This document shows positions 12,850 through 24,350 of a DNA stretch of 64,000 nucleotides, one piece after another. Origin of the DNA: Marchantia polymorpha subsp. ruderalis (taxonomy: Eukaryota; Streptophyta; Marchantiopsida; Marchantiales; Marchantiaceae); NCBI GenBank assembly GCA_037833965.1, contig AP031353.1, forward strand, positions 12,836,501 to 12,900,500. The letters are read 5' to 3'. Both the position numbers and the translations under genes were made by a program. The number at the start of each line of letters is the position of its first letter. Positions within the stretch are counted from its first letter, which is position 1. The notes beneath the pieces are model-generated. The model ran no database searches. It saw only the letters and a program-made list of their open reading frames with translations, and had not been told where the DNA came from.

Positions 12850-13310
12850 CCCTGTCGCCTCTACTTAGTAAAGCACGAGACATGAACGATGGTCGAGTTT
12901 GACGTTGTGCCCTGGAGATGGCTGTATTCCACTGGGCTTTGCTTCGCCTCGAAGAGAACGAGGCGCTGATGATTCACTGTGTTGAACTCGGGACGCTTCT
13001 CAGCCTGGAGATGGCTGGCTCCTGTGCAGAAAAGGAAAGCACGAGACACACGGAGAAACAGCAAATCATTCGATTTTTGACTCTTTCGAGTTGACATGAG
13101 AGCACGGCTTAATTTCTTCTACTAAAGTACTCAAACTCGGCCTGGAAAGTGCTGGCTCCGATGCGCACAGAAAATGTGTACCGCATTGCAAAAACACGAG
13201 ACACGCAAGAAGGGCGACCCGATCACCCCGCCTTCCTGTCTTTGACGTCTTCTGAGTTGACATGAGGCCACAGAAGGGCTTAATTAGTCCTAAAGAACTC
13301 TCGCCGTGGT
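12850..13310 (+). repeat. degenerate tandem repeat, unit about 150-170 bp
   Basis: Three diverged units share a phrase of the type GCACGAGACA(C), a CCTGGA..(T)GCTGGCTCC phrase, and TTGACTC/GACGTC..GAGTTGACATGAG followed by GGCTTAATT. The second and third units (about 12,990-13,140 and 13,140-13,300) match best. No coding frame is conserved. It looks like an old local duplication. Confidence 0.55.
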
Positions 13311-14204
13311 CGTGTTAGTCAACAAGCCATGTCCTGGCGAGCGTTTCAATCGAAAAAGAGTTCATCGAACGGGAAGTGGAGTCCTCGGCCTCGTTCGTTT
13401 TCGGTTTCCAAGAATTTGGCACAATGTCCTATCGAGATGGAACTGGCCGGTATTGTAATTAGAAAGTTGACTCCTGTGGAGGATCAGGAGCAATTATGAC
13501 AAGTCAACCAACCTCCTATAAAGTATGCGGCAGAAGAGACTGCAGATTATGCAGATCATTACCAGCAATCTGAGAGGCTAATCCAGCCGATCCACATTAA
13601 GGAAATACCTTCCAAATTAAGCTTCTTCACGTGAACGAAGCCTCTCTGAGTTCGTGAGGGTCAGCCCTGCAACCAACCTCCGTCCGTCGTTCTTTCTCCC
13701 GAGCCTTCTGCCGTCGCTCGGAACGTTTTCCAGCGGCGGGCTTCTTGCCCTCTCGACCGACACGGCGAGGGAATTGAGAGCATGGCAATGCGACAGAAGA
13801 GGGCGCCATGTGTTTCTCTGAGGGACGGCCGGGAAGTTCTTCATCGGATTGCCCTGCGATTGGGTCCCGAATCGTCGAAAGGCTATAATTGATAGTGGAT
13901 CCGATCGGGGGTTGCGAGAAGTGCCTTTGTCCGGATTAGTGATCCTAAGTGGATAAGTCAATGAGTATTAGCAGATTGGGGAACGGTATTAGTCGCCCTG
14001 ATTAGAAAGAACACTGTGTGAGGCACGGAGTCAATGTACTTTCCTTCGGCATCCGGGTTCGGCCTTTCGGATCCGAACAACAGAGTTTGCTAAACTTCCG
14101 TTTAATGTGATAAGTTTCTGGACCGTGATTGTACGACGGCTCTGGTAGGTAAGGAATGTCTGTAAGATTGAATGTCCAGAGCTCTTCATGCTATTCTGCC
14201 CTCG
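13311..14204. other. intergenic; second palindromic G-box
   Basis: No gene recognised. TTCACGTGAA recurs at 13,626-13,635, followed by CGAAG, similar to the 11,657 site which is followed by CAAAGG. Two further CACGTG cores follow just downstream at 14,254 and 14,313, the latter again followed by GACAAAGG. Confidence 0.35.
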
Positions 14205-15560
14205 ATTGGCTTGTTCAGAACGCGTAGCGATGCGAGCGAGCCCTGCCCTCGGGCACGTGAAGACGCGGATTCGATCGAAAATGGGGAATACCTTGATATT
14301 TCTTGGCGAGTTCACGTGGACAAAGGCTATTTCCGCTTCTCCTTGGCCAACATGTGCACCTCCCTCTGTCGGTTTTCGAGCTCCTCCCCGCTCCTCGGCC
14401 GGAAGGAGTTCATTGGCTGGTCACCGCGCTCCCGAGTGCCCTATGAGAGCGACCGATAGAACGGAGCAGTTGGTCATCCAATAGTCTCCGGGGGCTGAAG
14501 AAAATGGGGGTGCTGAAGGTTTCCATTGGCTCGCCATTCGCATGGAAGGTCTAATTGGTTTTAGCAGACGGGATGATTCGAATTAGCAAGTCGCGTCCTC
14601 ATGTGGGAAAAGGCCACTCTTGCACTACGCTTAATGTTAGCTTTGTATTTGCGTCTTTACGCGCTTTACATCCATGGCATCCCGTCCGAGCTGATTGGCT
14701 TCGCGCTCTGTGTCCATGGCCGGCCGCGGCCACCCTCTTGCGAGCTCGGATGCGACCACTGGTTCATTATGCCGTCCTTAGCCTTAATCTATGTGATTTC
14801 CTCCTCCTCTTGCTAACATTGCTAAACAAGGCTCAAGCACCTCATGCCGTCTCATGGATCGCCTGAGCAAGTTGTTCATTTTAGTCGAGGAATCAGTTCG
14901 CAGGCCCTGGTACCTGCCCTGCGGCAAGACCTCGCATTTTCTGGCCCTTCGAGCCGTCTGGGCTGATTATCCGATTGGACCTTAGGGCAGAACAATAGGT
15001 TTCGAGGGTTATTCTCGGAGCCGAATTACGTCGACCCGATTCCATCCCATGTCCCTCAATCCAGACGAATCACAGGCTTCATTCCCCGCCTACGTTACCC
15101 ATCGGTCTCTACAATGGCTCCTTTCCAATGTTTTCATTGGCAAGTTGTGGGGTTCTCTTTGCTCAAAATCCGTCGATCGAACATGGCTACACATTGGCCC
15201 CTTGGGCTCTTGCGCCCCATAGCAGCATCCGCAGCTCTCCATTGGTTCTTTCATGACGTTTTCCATGCCCTTCTTGTGTGGTTCTCCTTACGGGGACCCA
15301 CAGATTGCGAGAAGGCTGCACTCGGCACACATTGGTCCGTGGGTCTCTACTGCCGATTGCTTCATTCCCCGGACCTTCATTCCACACCGGTTGTGCAGTT
15401 TGTATGGTCGAAATCGAAGGAGGCCGTACATTGGACGAGGCTGCCCACACTACGGTTTAAGAAACTCTCCCTTTACACAACTTTCCTCGCATTCAATCGA
15501 GCTTTTGCTCGTCAAAGGAGACGAATAATCATTGGCGTATCATACTTCTCAAATGATACA
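14205..15560 (+). promoter_or_regulatory. strand-biased cluster of ATTGG (reverse CCAAT) motifs
   Basis: About 12 ATTGG pentamers, mostly as CATTGG, lie in 1.36 kb on plus, with only two CCAAT on the same strand; 1-2 of each would be expected. From 15,138 onward their spacing is 56, 46, 92, 102 and 99 bases, near multiples of 50. In one open frame (15,114-15,578) they appear as repeated His-Trp. The block may be a decayed tandem repeat or a CCAAT (NF-Y) array. I do not recognise the ORF as a protein. Confidence 0.3.
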
Positions 15561-17370
15561 TTGCCCATCAGATTGTAGTAGGCCACTGTTCACGTCTGAC
15601 TTTGAGAGAGTTCAATGAATATCTTCGCTAGAGAAAGTCCACTTTCATTTCAGAATTCTTTCGCTTTTCTTTCTTCCCAACCAAAGGTGATATGTGTTAT
15701 GTTGCCATGATTCTTGGATTCTTCAAGTTTGCTGCCTCCCATCATGTGGACACATGGGTCCGCCGGCTATGGCTGGAGTCAAGGCAGATTTGCATCTTGC
15801 ATCCGGTCCTCGGTCAAAAAGGTGTGAAACTAGCGTAGTCACTATGCTGTGCTTTCGTAAGCAACTCCAGAGTTCAGCCATCAAATTCTTTCAACATGCA
15901 ACTTGGGGCATTCAACGTTGAATCAAATTTCGCACAATGATTAGAACGAGATACTTTCTCTCCTGGATCCTTTTGCAATCTCCCGTGCCAATCGGAGATG
16001 AGAACATCTCGCAAGGTTTGTTAATCAAGAAACAATAGGCAGAGAACATATCACGCCTTATAAGAAAAAAAGAGGTGGAGAGATTTTCTCTTGATCGCCA
16101 AGTTTACCTATGCCCCGAGCATCTTGTCGAAGACAACCTTCGCTGAACCCTTATAATTCATTCCCATGGAGTCCCAAAGAAGGCAAAGCCGATGTTTATA
16201 TGACTGCGAGGTAGGGCTAAAAGAAGCTAACACCATCCCGCATCGATTGTATGGACAGAACTCTTGGAATCGTCAAGAGGTTTTACGCATAGCCATGACG
16301 AGGCTTGAATCCCGAACGTGCCGCCTATTCTCTCTCGGGGAGGGACTTCCCCGATGAGAATTTCCCCGCTCCGACCCGGTAGATTGTGTTGGCATTACTC
16401 CCCGATACCACGTAGATCTGTAGACCACGTAGATGACCACCTAGCGTGTAAATTCAAGGTTCCGTAGAGAAGCCACTACAGCCCTACGGACAGGCCTCCG
16501 GGGACAATCAAGTGTGACCTGATGACCACTTTCCAACGTCCTGGTAGAAGTCAGAGATGTAATATCGTCGCGCCCTGTCGACGAGAGTAAACTGTCGTGG
16601 TCGGTTGTCCTCGGACTTACTCCCAAACGCTGCAGAATAAAGTAGATAACACTCATGGGTTTGTCTGAAACAAAGGAAACTGCAGATTGTTATCATACAG
16701 CCTCTATGTGTGGGAGTTATTGGAGAACAATGTATAGGAGATCATCATTTTGTCCCACTTTTGATGCACCACAAGAATGAAATGCAGAAGTTGCAGTTTC
16801 ATTGGTCCAAAGGTGGCAAGACAGCTGCAAAGATCACCCACTGAAGATCATTCTACCGTCATCATGAAACCCTGACTTAGATCTCTATCCATTTGCTTTT
16901 CCATCATTTGGAGTTTTAACATATTTTAGGACACTTCGAGCAAATGGTGTAGCTGATTTGTACATTTCGTGTAGTTCTATGATTACTAATGCTTTGCGTA
17001 GTCAGCCGTAGCGCGAGCCAGAATCTCATGAGTTTCAAAAAGATAGTTGATCTGATGTGGATATTGTATTTTATTACAGAATCTACTTCTGGATGCAAAG
17101 TTTTTTCCAATCTGTACCAAACTTCACAAATTTGTTCGTAATAAACAAGTGTTTATCTCGTATTCTAAGATTTCTTCCTGCCCACAAGTTTGTATCAAAT
17201 ATGTATAAATAATATAATAACCAGTCAATATGGTCAACGAATATTTGAAATCGGACATAAAAGCAAATGTATGTATGACCATAATGATATTCGAAATTAA
17301 CACTCGAAATGACCATTTTTATTTCTAGTGCTACAGGAAAGTGCTAAATGGATTGACCTTGTGCACATAG
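15561..17370. other. intergenic, nothing recognised
   Basis: Only short ORFs on both strands, without family signatures. I see no repeats of note before the tandem duplication that begins at 17,371. Confidence 0.5.
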
Positions 17371-17576
17371 TATCTGGATTATTAAAACGATTCAATCCTA
17401 GAAAGTATAAAATTAAATGAACGTAATATGCAGCCGAATTCCTTAAATGATTGGAAGAGAAATCATTTGCCATTATCTGGATTATTAAATCAATTCAATT
17501 CTAGAAAGTTTTAATTGAATGTAACGCAATATGCAGCCGAAGTCCTTAAATGATTGGAAGAGAAATCACTTGCCAT
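17371..17576 (+). repeat. 103-bp tandem duplication
   Basis: Two adjacent units (17,371-17,473 and 17,474-17,576) both begin TATCTGGATTATTAAA and end AGAGAAATCA(T/C)TTGCCAT, with about ten differences. The AT-rich unit has no conserved frame. Confidence 0.8.
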
Positions 17577-20500
17577 CATACTTTGGAATGAAGGGTTACA
17601 TAAAGTGAAGTTGACCAGAAGATGACGAGATTTAGACCGGTGACTAGAAGATGAGAAAACGTTGCATTGAAATTTGGAGGCTATTAAGATCCAAAGTGTC
17701 ACCGTATCAATCAAGATAATCATACGACAGAACACCAGCATAAATTTTCTCACTTGAAAACAGCTTTCCATCTGATTTACAGTCCTCATAATTTTTCCAC
17801 TTTTAAAATAAGGTCCTGAGCATGTGCATAGAAAAAGAATTGTTTTTCGCAGCATGAGCATATGCTTCTCAACTAAAGAAGGAGAAGAAAAATCTTGTAG
17901 CTATTCAAACCATGGCAAGTGGATGCAAACACGTGACTTAGATAAAAACTGGGTAAACCTACAGGAAGTCATGTGTTGGTTCATCTTGAGATACCATTGT
18001 GACGATCTACCGGATATAAGGAGTCACAAGATCGGTTATCCATATCACCGTAGCATTTCATATTTTAAGATGGTCTTTGACTTCAAACGAACAAAGTAAT
18101 GCAGGTACATCTTATTCGTTCACACGCGAAACCAATATCCCGGTCAGCAAGAACTCATTTGTTGATATAGATCAGACATACTTTTTCCTGAAGATTCGCA
18201 ACATTATTCTATTATCTTTACGATTAGAATAGATATGTAGCAGTTACGTCCCGAACTCTCAATTTGTCTGTATGCGTATATAATAGCTGACACGATTTTG
18301 TATCAAGAGCGCATGTTTCCGAGAAAGAATTTGTATACCATGCTTTGGAAGTCATGTGCTGACCAATGCTTTTATGGATGTTCAAAACAATACCTGGGTT
18401 GATACTTTCTGATTGTTTCTATTGATATAATTCCAACTCTATAAATAATTAAATATTATAATCATAGAAACCTCATCGAAATATGAAAAACGGCTGAATT
18501 GTATTGCATTAATCTAATCTTTATTTGTTAAGTGTGAGAATTGATCAAACTTAAAAAGTTCGTAATAAAGAATGCTTAAATTTGCAGAAAAGGAGATATG
18601 CATATGCAAAATTTATCTCGAAAAATTTTTTGTTGTTCTTTTGGCTAGAAGGTTAAAAGATTGAATTGACACCATGAGTATGAATGAACATCATGAGAAT
18701 GAGAAAGAATATATATACATATACGTACATATATCATAACACAATGAACATCTGAATTAGCTATTGCACGTAGTCACTGTTCCATAATTTATTATTGAGA
18801 TTCAAGATGGTTACCAAAACATTTTGGTTCCATGCTAAGACTTTATGCATCAAAAACATTTTTTCATCTAATAAGAAGTATTATTGAACATAATTTCATG
18901 TCCTGCATTGAAAGATCGTTTACATAAAATAATTTGGATACAAAATATATGTCAACACCAGGATATATAACCTCGGAAAAAAATCTGGAAATAAGTCAGT
19001 GGAATTTTTCATAGGGTCAATTTATGTCTATCAACTTAATTTAAATAATCTAAAAATGTCATTAGATGATTTCATTTTAAAATCTCAGTTAAAAAATTAG
19101 ATGATGATTCATTGCAACAAGCTTGAAAAAAATTAGATTTACTTAAAAAATAATAATCTGGAGCTCACTATCATAAACTATATTCTATTTATTTAGCTCA
19201 TGATATCATTGTAAAAATCTTCTAAACTATATAGCCTCACGATTGTTTGGATTCTTATAACCTAAACGTCAGAAGCAAAGTCTTTAACTAAACATTGTAA
19301 ATATCAATGGATTTGTAAATTTTCAACAATTTTCAAATTTTTAATTTACTTCTATCACGTTCAATCAATTAATTTCGATATATGTTAAACATACGGTCAG
19401 GTTATAATATCAGTTTTGCATGTGAAGTGACAAAGTTTTATATAAATTTATGTTGTAGCATCATGCCTTATAGTGGTATTTACACACGGTTCCCTACGAT
19501 ACAACGTATATAAAGTAACAATATAGTATTATTAAAACTTGCACCTATTGTATACCATAATTCACCTTTTACATCAACTATGATGGCACTCCCTACTTAC
19601 AGCATAAAGTCAGTCACATCCTAGATAGGCTCGGTAAATCACTTGATAATAATATCAACCAAGTAAAGTGGAACGTAATCAAGTGTAATTATTCTCATCT
19701 TCTGTTGAATTTTTTTTCGACTATCATGCAATTTATGTTACTACAATTATAATTGCAATATGCTTCTTTCATATTTCTGTAGCTTCTGATATCGTAATCA
19801 GCCGAAAGGTCTTAATAACTTTCTCAGGTCATAATGTTTCCTACTTATGTTATACTACTCAAAGACGGCTGGTACAGATTCCTCGTAACTGCCGGTATTG
19901 CCTTCCGGATTACATCCACTACTTTGGTACATGGTGTCACATTTTCTGGCAAAGATGTAAGTTGAAACGTGATGAGAATCCTGATTGACTGTCTCCTTGC
20001 ACATGCTCAAGTTGGCGACTTACAGAAGTGTGAGATTTGAAGAATATATTTTCAAATTTATAATGAATGTGGTTATTCTGTTGATATTATATAGCAGCCG
20101 GCTCGGCTGGAATATATCTGAATTGTTAAGTCAACAAGATAGTATATACGGCTTCAACTTGGATGCAAATGCTTCTCCTGTAGCACATGGAAATGGAATA
20201 TTTCCAGATTGAGTGTTAACTTGAACATTAGAAGGTGTTTCAAGTAACACAAGGCGTCCAACATATTGGTTGATGGTTGAATAGCCCTCAAGGTTGCTAC
20301 TGTTTCAATGGTTGAAAAGAAGAAAGCAGAGGGTGGTATATGTGATGAAGAGAGATAATGAGAACAATATTCGCAGGAGAATCACCTTTCCCTTTAGCCT
20401 AAAAGGAGAACATACCTTTTCCACATTTGAGGAAATAGTACACGGAAAAAAAAGTTGGGATCGATGGTAAGATAAGAACACCGAATATAAAATCAGATAT

Positions 20501-20820
20501 ACGAAGCAGAAAAAGCTTGAATCCATGTAAGTCCCCAGAAGAAGGAGGGCATAATACATGTGATACAGCAGCGTCGGGAACAGGGTTGGGTCAAAACTTG
20601 CATTTCGGCCCTGCATGCCAAGTTTGACAATATTAAACTGAAGAAATCCATGTACGATATTTCGAAGCATGCATCACGCCTGTATGTCTATGTGCCCTAT
20701 TTCACACTAGTATGGAGGATTCCGCCTCGCGCAAAACTTTGTTGCAAAAGAAAAGACAGCCCTGTAGCATTGTGGGAAGTACAGCGTACGTTCGCGCCAA
20801 AGGGATAGAGCGAAAGAGCC
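17577..20820. other. AT-rich intergenic DNA
   Basis: No gene recognised. The stretch from about 18.4 to 19.9 kb is strongly AT-rich with no ORF above chance length. It may contain decayed repeats that cannot be named by eye. Confidence 0.5.
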
Positions 20821-20846
20821 TTTGTTCCATTTGCAAATGGAACAAA
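20821..20846. repeat. 26-bp perfect palindrome
   Basis: Two 13-base halves, TTTGTTCCATTTG and its exact reverse complement, meet without a spacer. They lie in non-coding DNA. The site could form a cruciform or be a dimeric protein-binding site; perfect 26-base symmetry is unlikely by chance in a window this size. Confidence 0.85.
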
Positions 20847-22980
20847 CAAAAGGTTCGTCTGTCAGAGGAATGGTGTAATTTTGATGTGACTGTCGGGGAC
20901 AGGCGCGCAAAATTAATTTAACCACGTACACTCGTTCACTCATTTCATAGTGCGGGGAAATCGTCTGAACATTCCCGAACGAGCTGTCAAACTTTTGACC
21001 ATTTTCCCGAACAGTGCCAACCGGATGGCCTAACTCTTTAGGTGGAAGTTTGTGCGGAAGAGATCGATGCCCTTGCACTGTGTTGATGGGCGTAGGTCCA
21101 AAGAATGTTTTGCAATTAAGTAATAGAAACGAAAGCACTGCGGGGAGAGGTTGACAGAGGATGTCCTCGTCTGTAATCATGTTCAATCCCTCTCTGTTCA
21201 GTTCCCCAAAATGCCTGTCGAGGTTTATAGTACTTCAATACGTACCATAATGCGTCTCCGGTGAAATTTGAATTTGTGTGTCGAGCAGAAAAGTTACGGG
21301 CACTAATCTAGTCAGAAAAAATCCGTCGCAGTAAAGTCAAAGGTGTCATCACCTAAATCCTTGTTAGGATGGACCAATCCATCGAATGTAGAGAATGAAT
21401 GAACTTCGATGTGAACGTGAATACTTCTACCTGCCAGTCTACGACATGCTGCCTCGCATCCGTGGCCCATATCCTCTTTCAGTATCGCCTGCCTCGTGGA
21501 CGAAATAGGTTTGTCTGCAATAAACTTTTACTTATATGCGTATGCCAGACACCTTGCATTTGATCACGCTAGCAGTAATCTTCTTATCTGACCGTATGAT
21601 GGCACATTTCGTTGTCCGAATTTCTTCAAGACCTGCCTGTCAGTCTTTGGCATCAGGAATCTCGCTTAGCAGTTTGCTCCTGCAAACTGCCAGACAACTT
21701 GCAATTGATCACTCATGTCGTCTTCTAGTGACTGGTTAAACTCATAATTATGGTCACATTTCGCATCAAGCGTTTTGCGAAGACTTGACTAAATCTCCTC
21801 TGCAGGTTTCCACTCATGTCTCCTCTGACTCCAGAACCTCCTCTCGAGTACATATATATTGTGCATTCAGAACCGGAAGACTTGTCTCTGCTTTGTCTGA
21901 AGCGTCACGAAGGGTCGCGTCTGAAACTCTGGCATCATGTGCATTGACTTTAAGTGGTGTGTCGAAGTTCAAACGTAACATCGAGCAGGTTGCGAAGTGC
22001 ATGCTAAAATTTATGATCGCCCGATCCTTATGAAGGTCAGGATCTCTAAAGAGATTTGGACTAGCAGTAAGATGTTGGAGGCATGATTGAATCCAGCAGC
22101 CATTAAGTATACTGCAGGGAGATTACCTCTGTCGAACAGCTGTTGTTCCCTCCCTCGGAGCTCTTCACAATTGTGTCAGGATGGCTCGAGGCAGATTCCA
22201 GGAGCCACGTGACGAGTTTAAAAACTGGCTACAATCAAAATCCATAGTAGTTTAGTCAAAAACAAACGTTGAGTAGAGGGTTGCATGAGAACGGAGTTGG
22301 TTCGCTTCTGGGAGGAGATGTTTGCATGGGAATCGAATTCGTTCACCATCTGAAGTGGGTTGGATCCAAAACATTTTGGACCGTCCGGAGGTTGAACAAG
22401 GTTTGTTCGTCCGTACGGGTCTTGGTGGGGCACAAGATTCGTTTCGCACGCGGAAAAAGCCGACCTTATCTGATGGAACACCCTCCAGATTGTATAATTT
22501 GATCTGGACTGCAGCCGTTCACTGTGGAAGGAAGGGCTCGATCGGCTGGGAGAAGAAAAATCTAGACGCTGAGCATACTACAGTTGTGATGGTCGATCTT
22601 GATGACCTAGGGCTTGAGACTTTGGGGCCACATTGTCGATACGGATTCACGGCACAATAGTATTCAACTACTTGGAAATTGACAGTAATGGGGCACAAAG
22701 TACAAGCTGAATGCCGAGCAAGAAAAGCCCTTAATACAGCTCCAAGTTGCTCGATTAGGCAAGCTAGGTGCTCCTTACATTGTTGTTTCTTACTCCTCTC
22801 GAGCACCAAGCACGCGTGCGTGTCGTCTGCACACTTTTCCATGAGCAGAGACATGTCCAGACCGCTGCAACTGTCGGAAGACATACCGTATATATAGAAA
22901 GAGAGCTGGCAAGTGCGAGCCACTACAGTCCTCTGGCTTTGAGTTTCGTGCCTGCCCCAGAATTACAGACAGGCGGTCGT
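20847..22980. other. intergenic; diverged local duplication at 21.5-21.8 kb
   Basis: No gene recognised. Around 21,535-21,660 and 21,680-21,790 two diverged units share GCCAGACA(C/A)CTTGCA(T/A)TTGATCAC and a later GGCACATTTCG / GGTCACATTTCG phrase. Unit length is about 145 bases. The remaining ORFs look like chance. Confidence 0.4.
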
Positions 22981-23067
22981 TGTTGACTGTCAACGGGGAA
23001 GGGTGGGCGAGAGAAGAGAGATTGTGTGTATGAGAGAAAGAAAGAGAAAGAGAGGGAAGGAGGGAGT

Positions 23068-23101
<34 letters not shown>

Positions 23102-24350
23102 TTCTTTGAAGGCCAGATAGAAAAATGAGACGGCTGACGCCCCGAACAGAAAGAGGAGATTACCTTTCGTCACAACCCGAGGGAGAAAAACCCATGCCCT
23201 CTGGCACAGACTAGATGAGCCTAGGCTTATTCTAGTGAGGGGACCCAGGAAGATAGCACTCATTGAGCAGTACCTGTCATATTGGCCCCGCCCAGTCCCT
23301 CGGCTGTAAAGAAGCGGCAGCCAAGCGAGGCCAGGGCGGTGCGAGAAACGAGACACAGAGAGAGGGAGGGAGAGATAGAGAGAGGCAGAGAGAGAGAGAG
23401 ACCAGAAAACAACAGTTAATGCTCGCACCGCAATCAGGCAGGAGACTTCAGCACATCAGAATGCTCAGATAGAAGACGCATTACTGCACAGCCAGCCCCC
23501 ACGTCCCTGACCGATTCCTGTAAGTCCCATCGCCAACACACAGCAGCAGCAGCAGCAGCCGAGCAGAGGATGTTGTTGTTGCCATCGCAGTCAGGGTCCA
23601 GTCTTTTCCCGTGGGCCCTCGGCGAAGACTCGTTCGTCCTCACTCGCGCTCACTTACTCCGCCCCGCCTCCTCTCGTCTAATCATCTGACCAGCTTTTCC
23701 CCGGGCCCCCACCCCGCCCCGCCCCGGTCCAGCCGAGCCCGCTCGAATTCTCACCCATCTTCTCCCGTTAAGCTGATCATCATCATCTCCGCCATCATCA
23801 ACAACGACAACGACCACGACTCCGCATTACTACTGCCCAGACCAGCAGCACTCGAGAAGGCGGCTTCTGCTCGATCTGTGTTTCTACCGTTGTATAACGA
23901 AAGTGGCCAGGCATCGTGAGAAGTGGAGCGCGCCCAGAGCGCCAGCGTCCACTTTGTTCGACAACAAAACACTGCTACGGACCGCCGGTCCGAGCGCCTG
24001 CTGCTACTGTTCTTCTCTTTTGGACTCTTCTCTCACCCACTTCCGCCTTCCGCCTACGGTACCGTCTCATCAACGCGCCCTGTACCCGACCCTCCCCCGG
24101 ATACGCGACATAAAAACATCTACTGTACTCTTTAATATTTGCACACTAACCGAAATGTACACATATTTTGGGCCTCTTCCTTTCCGGAAAATCTGCACGT
24201 GTGTTGCCTTCGGCGCTGTGGACAGCTTCTTTTCTCGCGCTGTGTATTGGATCGAAGTGTTTTCTCGCCACCCCATAAACCAAATTTGAACCTAGTGTAC
24301 TACCCTCATAAAGCTAACAAGCCACAGCGCTGATGTGTTTTCTTGTGCTC
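22981..24350. other. GA/CT-rich, promoter-like block with microsatellites
   Basis: Plus-strand GA tracts at about 23,033-23,101 and 23,342-23,402, a CAG run at about 23,540-23,559, then a GC- and pyrimidine-rich stretch to 24.1 kb. The composition resembles the bHLH leader, so this may be the promoter or first exon of a transcript I cannot follow into the AT-rich DNA on either side. The longer ORFs here (such as 22,790-23,428 minus) are low-complexity translations of the GA repeats. Confidence 0.4.

Noticed and set aside
15114-15578. 154-codon ORF with repeated His-Trp
   Set aside because: The His-Trp pattern is the translation of the recurrent CATTGG motif; no protein family is recognised.
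22790-23428. 212-codon minus ORF rich in Ser/Leu
   Set aside because: Its repeated SLSLS stretches are translations of GA microsatellites.
23540-23559. CRISPR-like or triplet-repeat array
   Set aside because: A short CAG microsatellite only; no spacer-repeat structure anywhere in the window.
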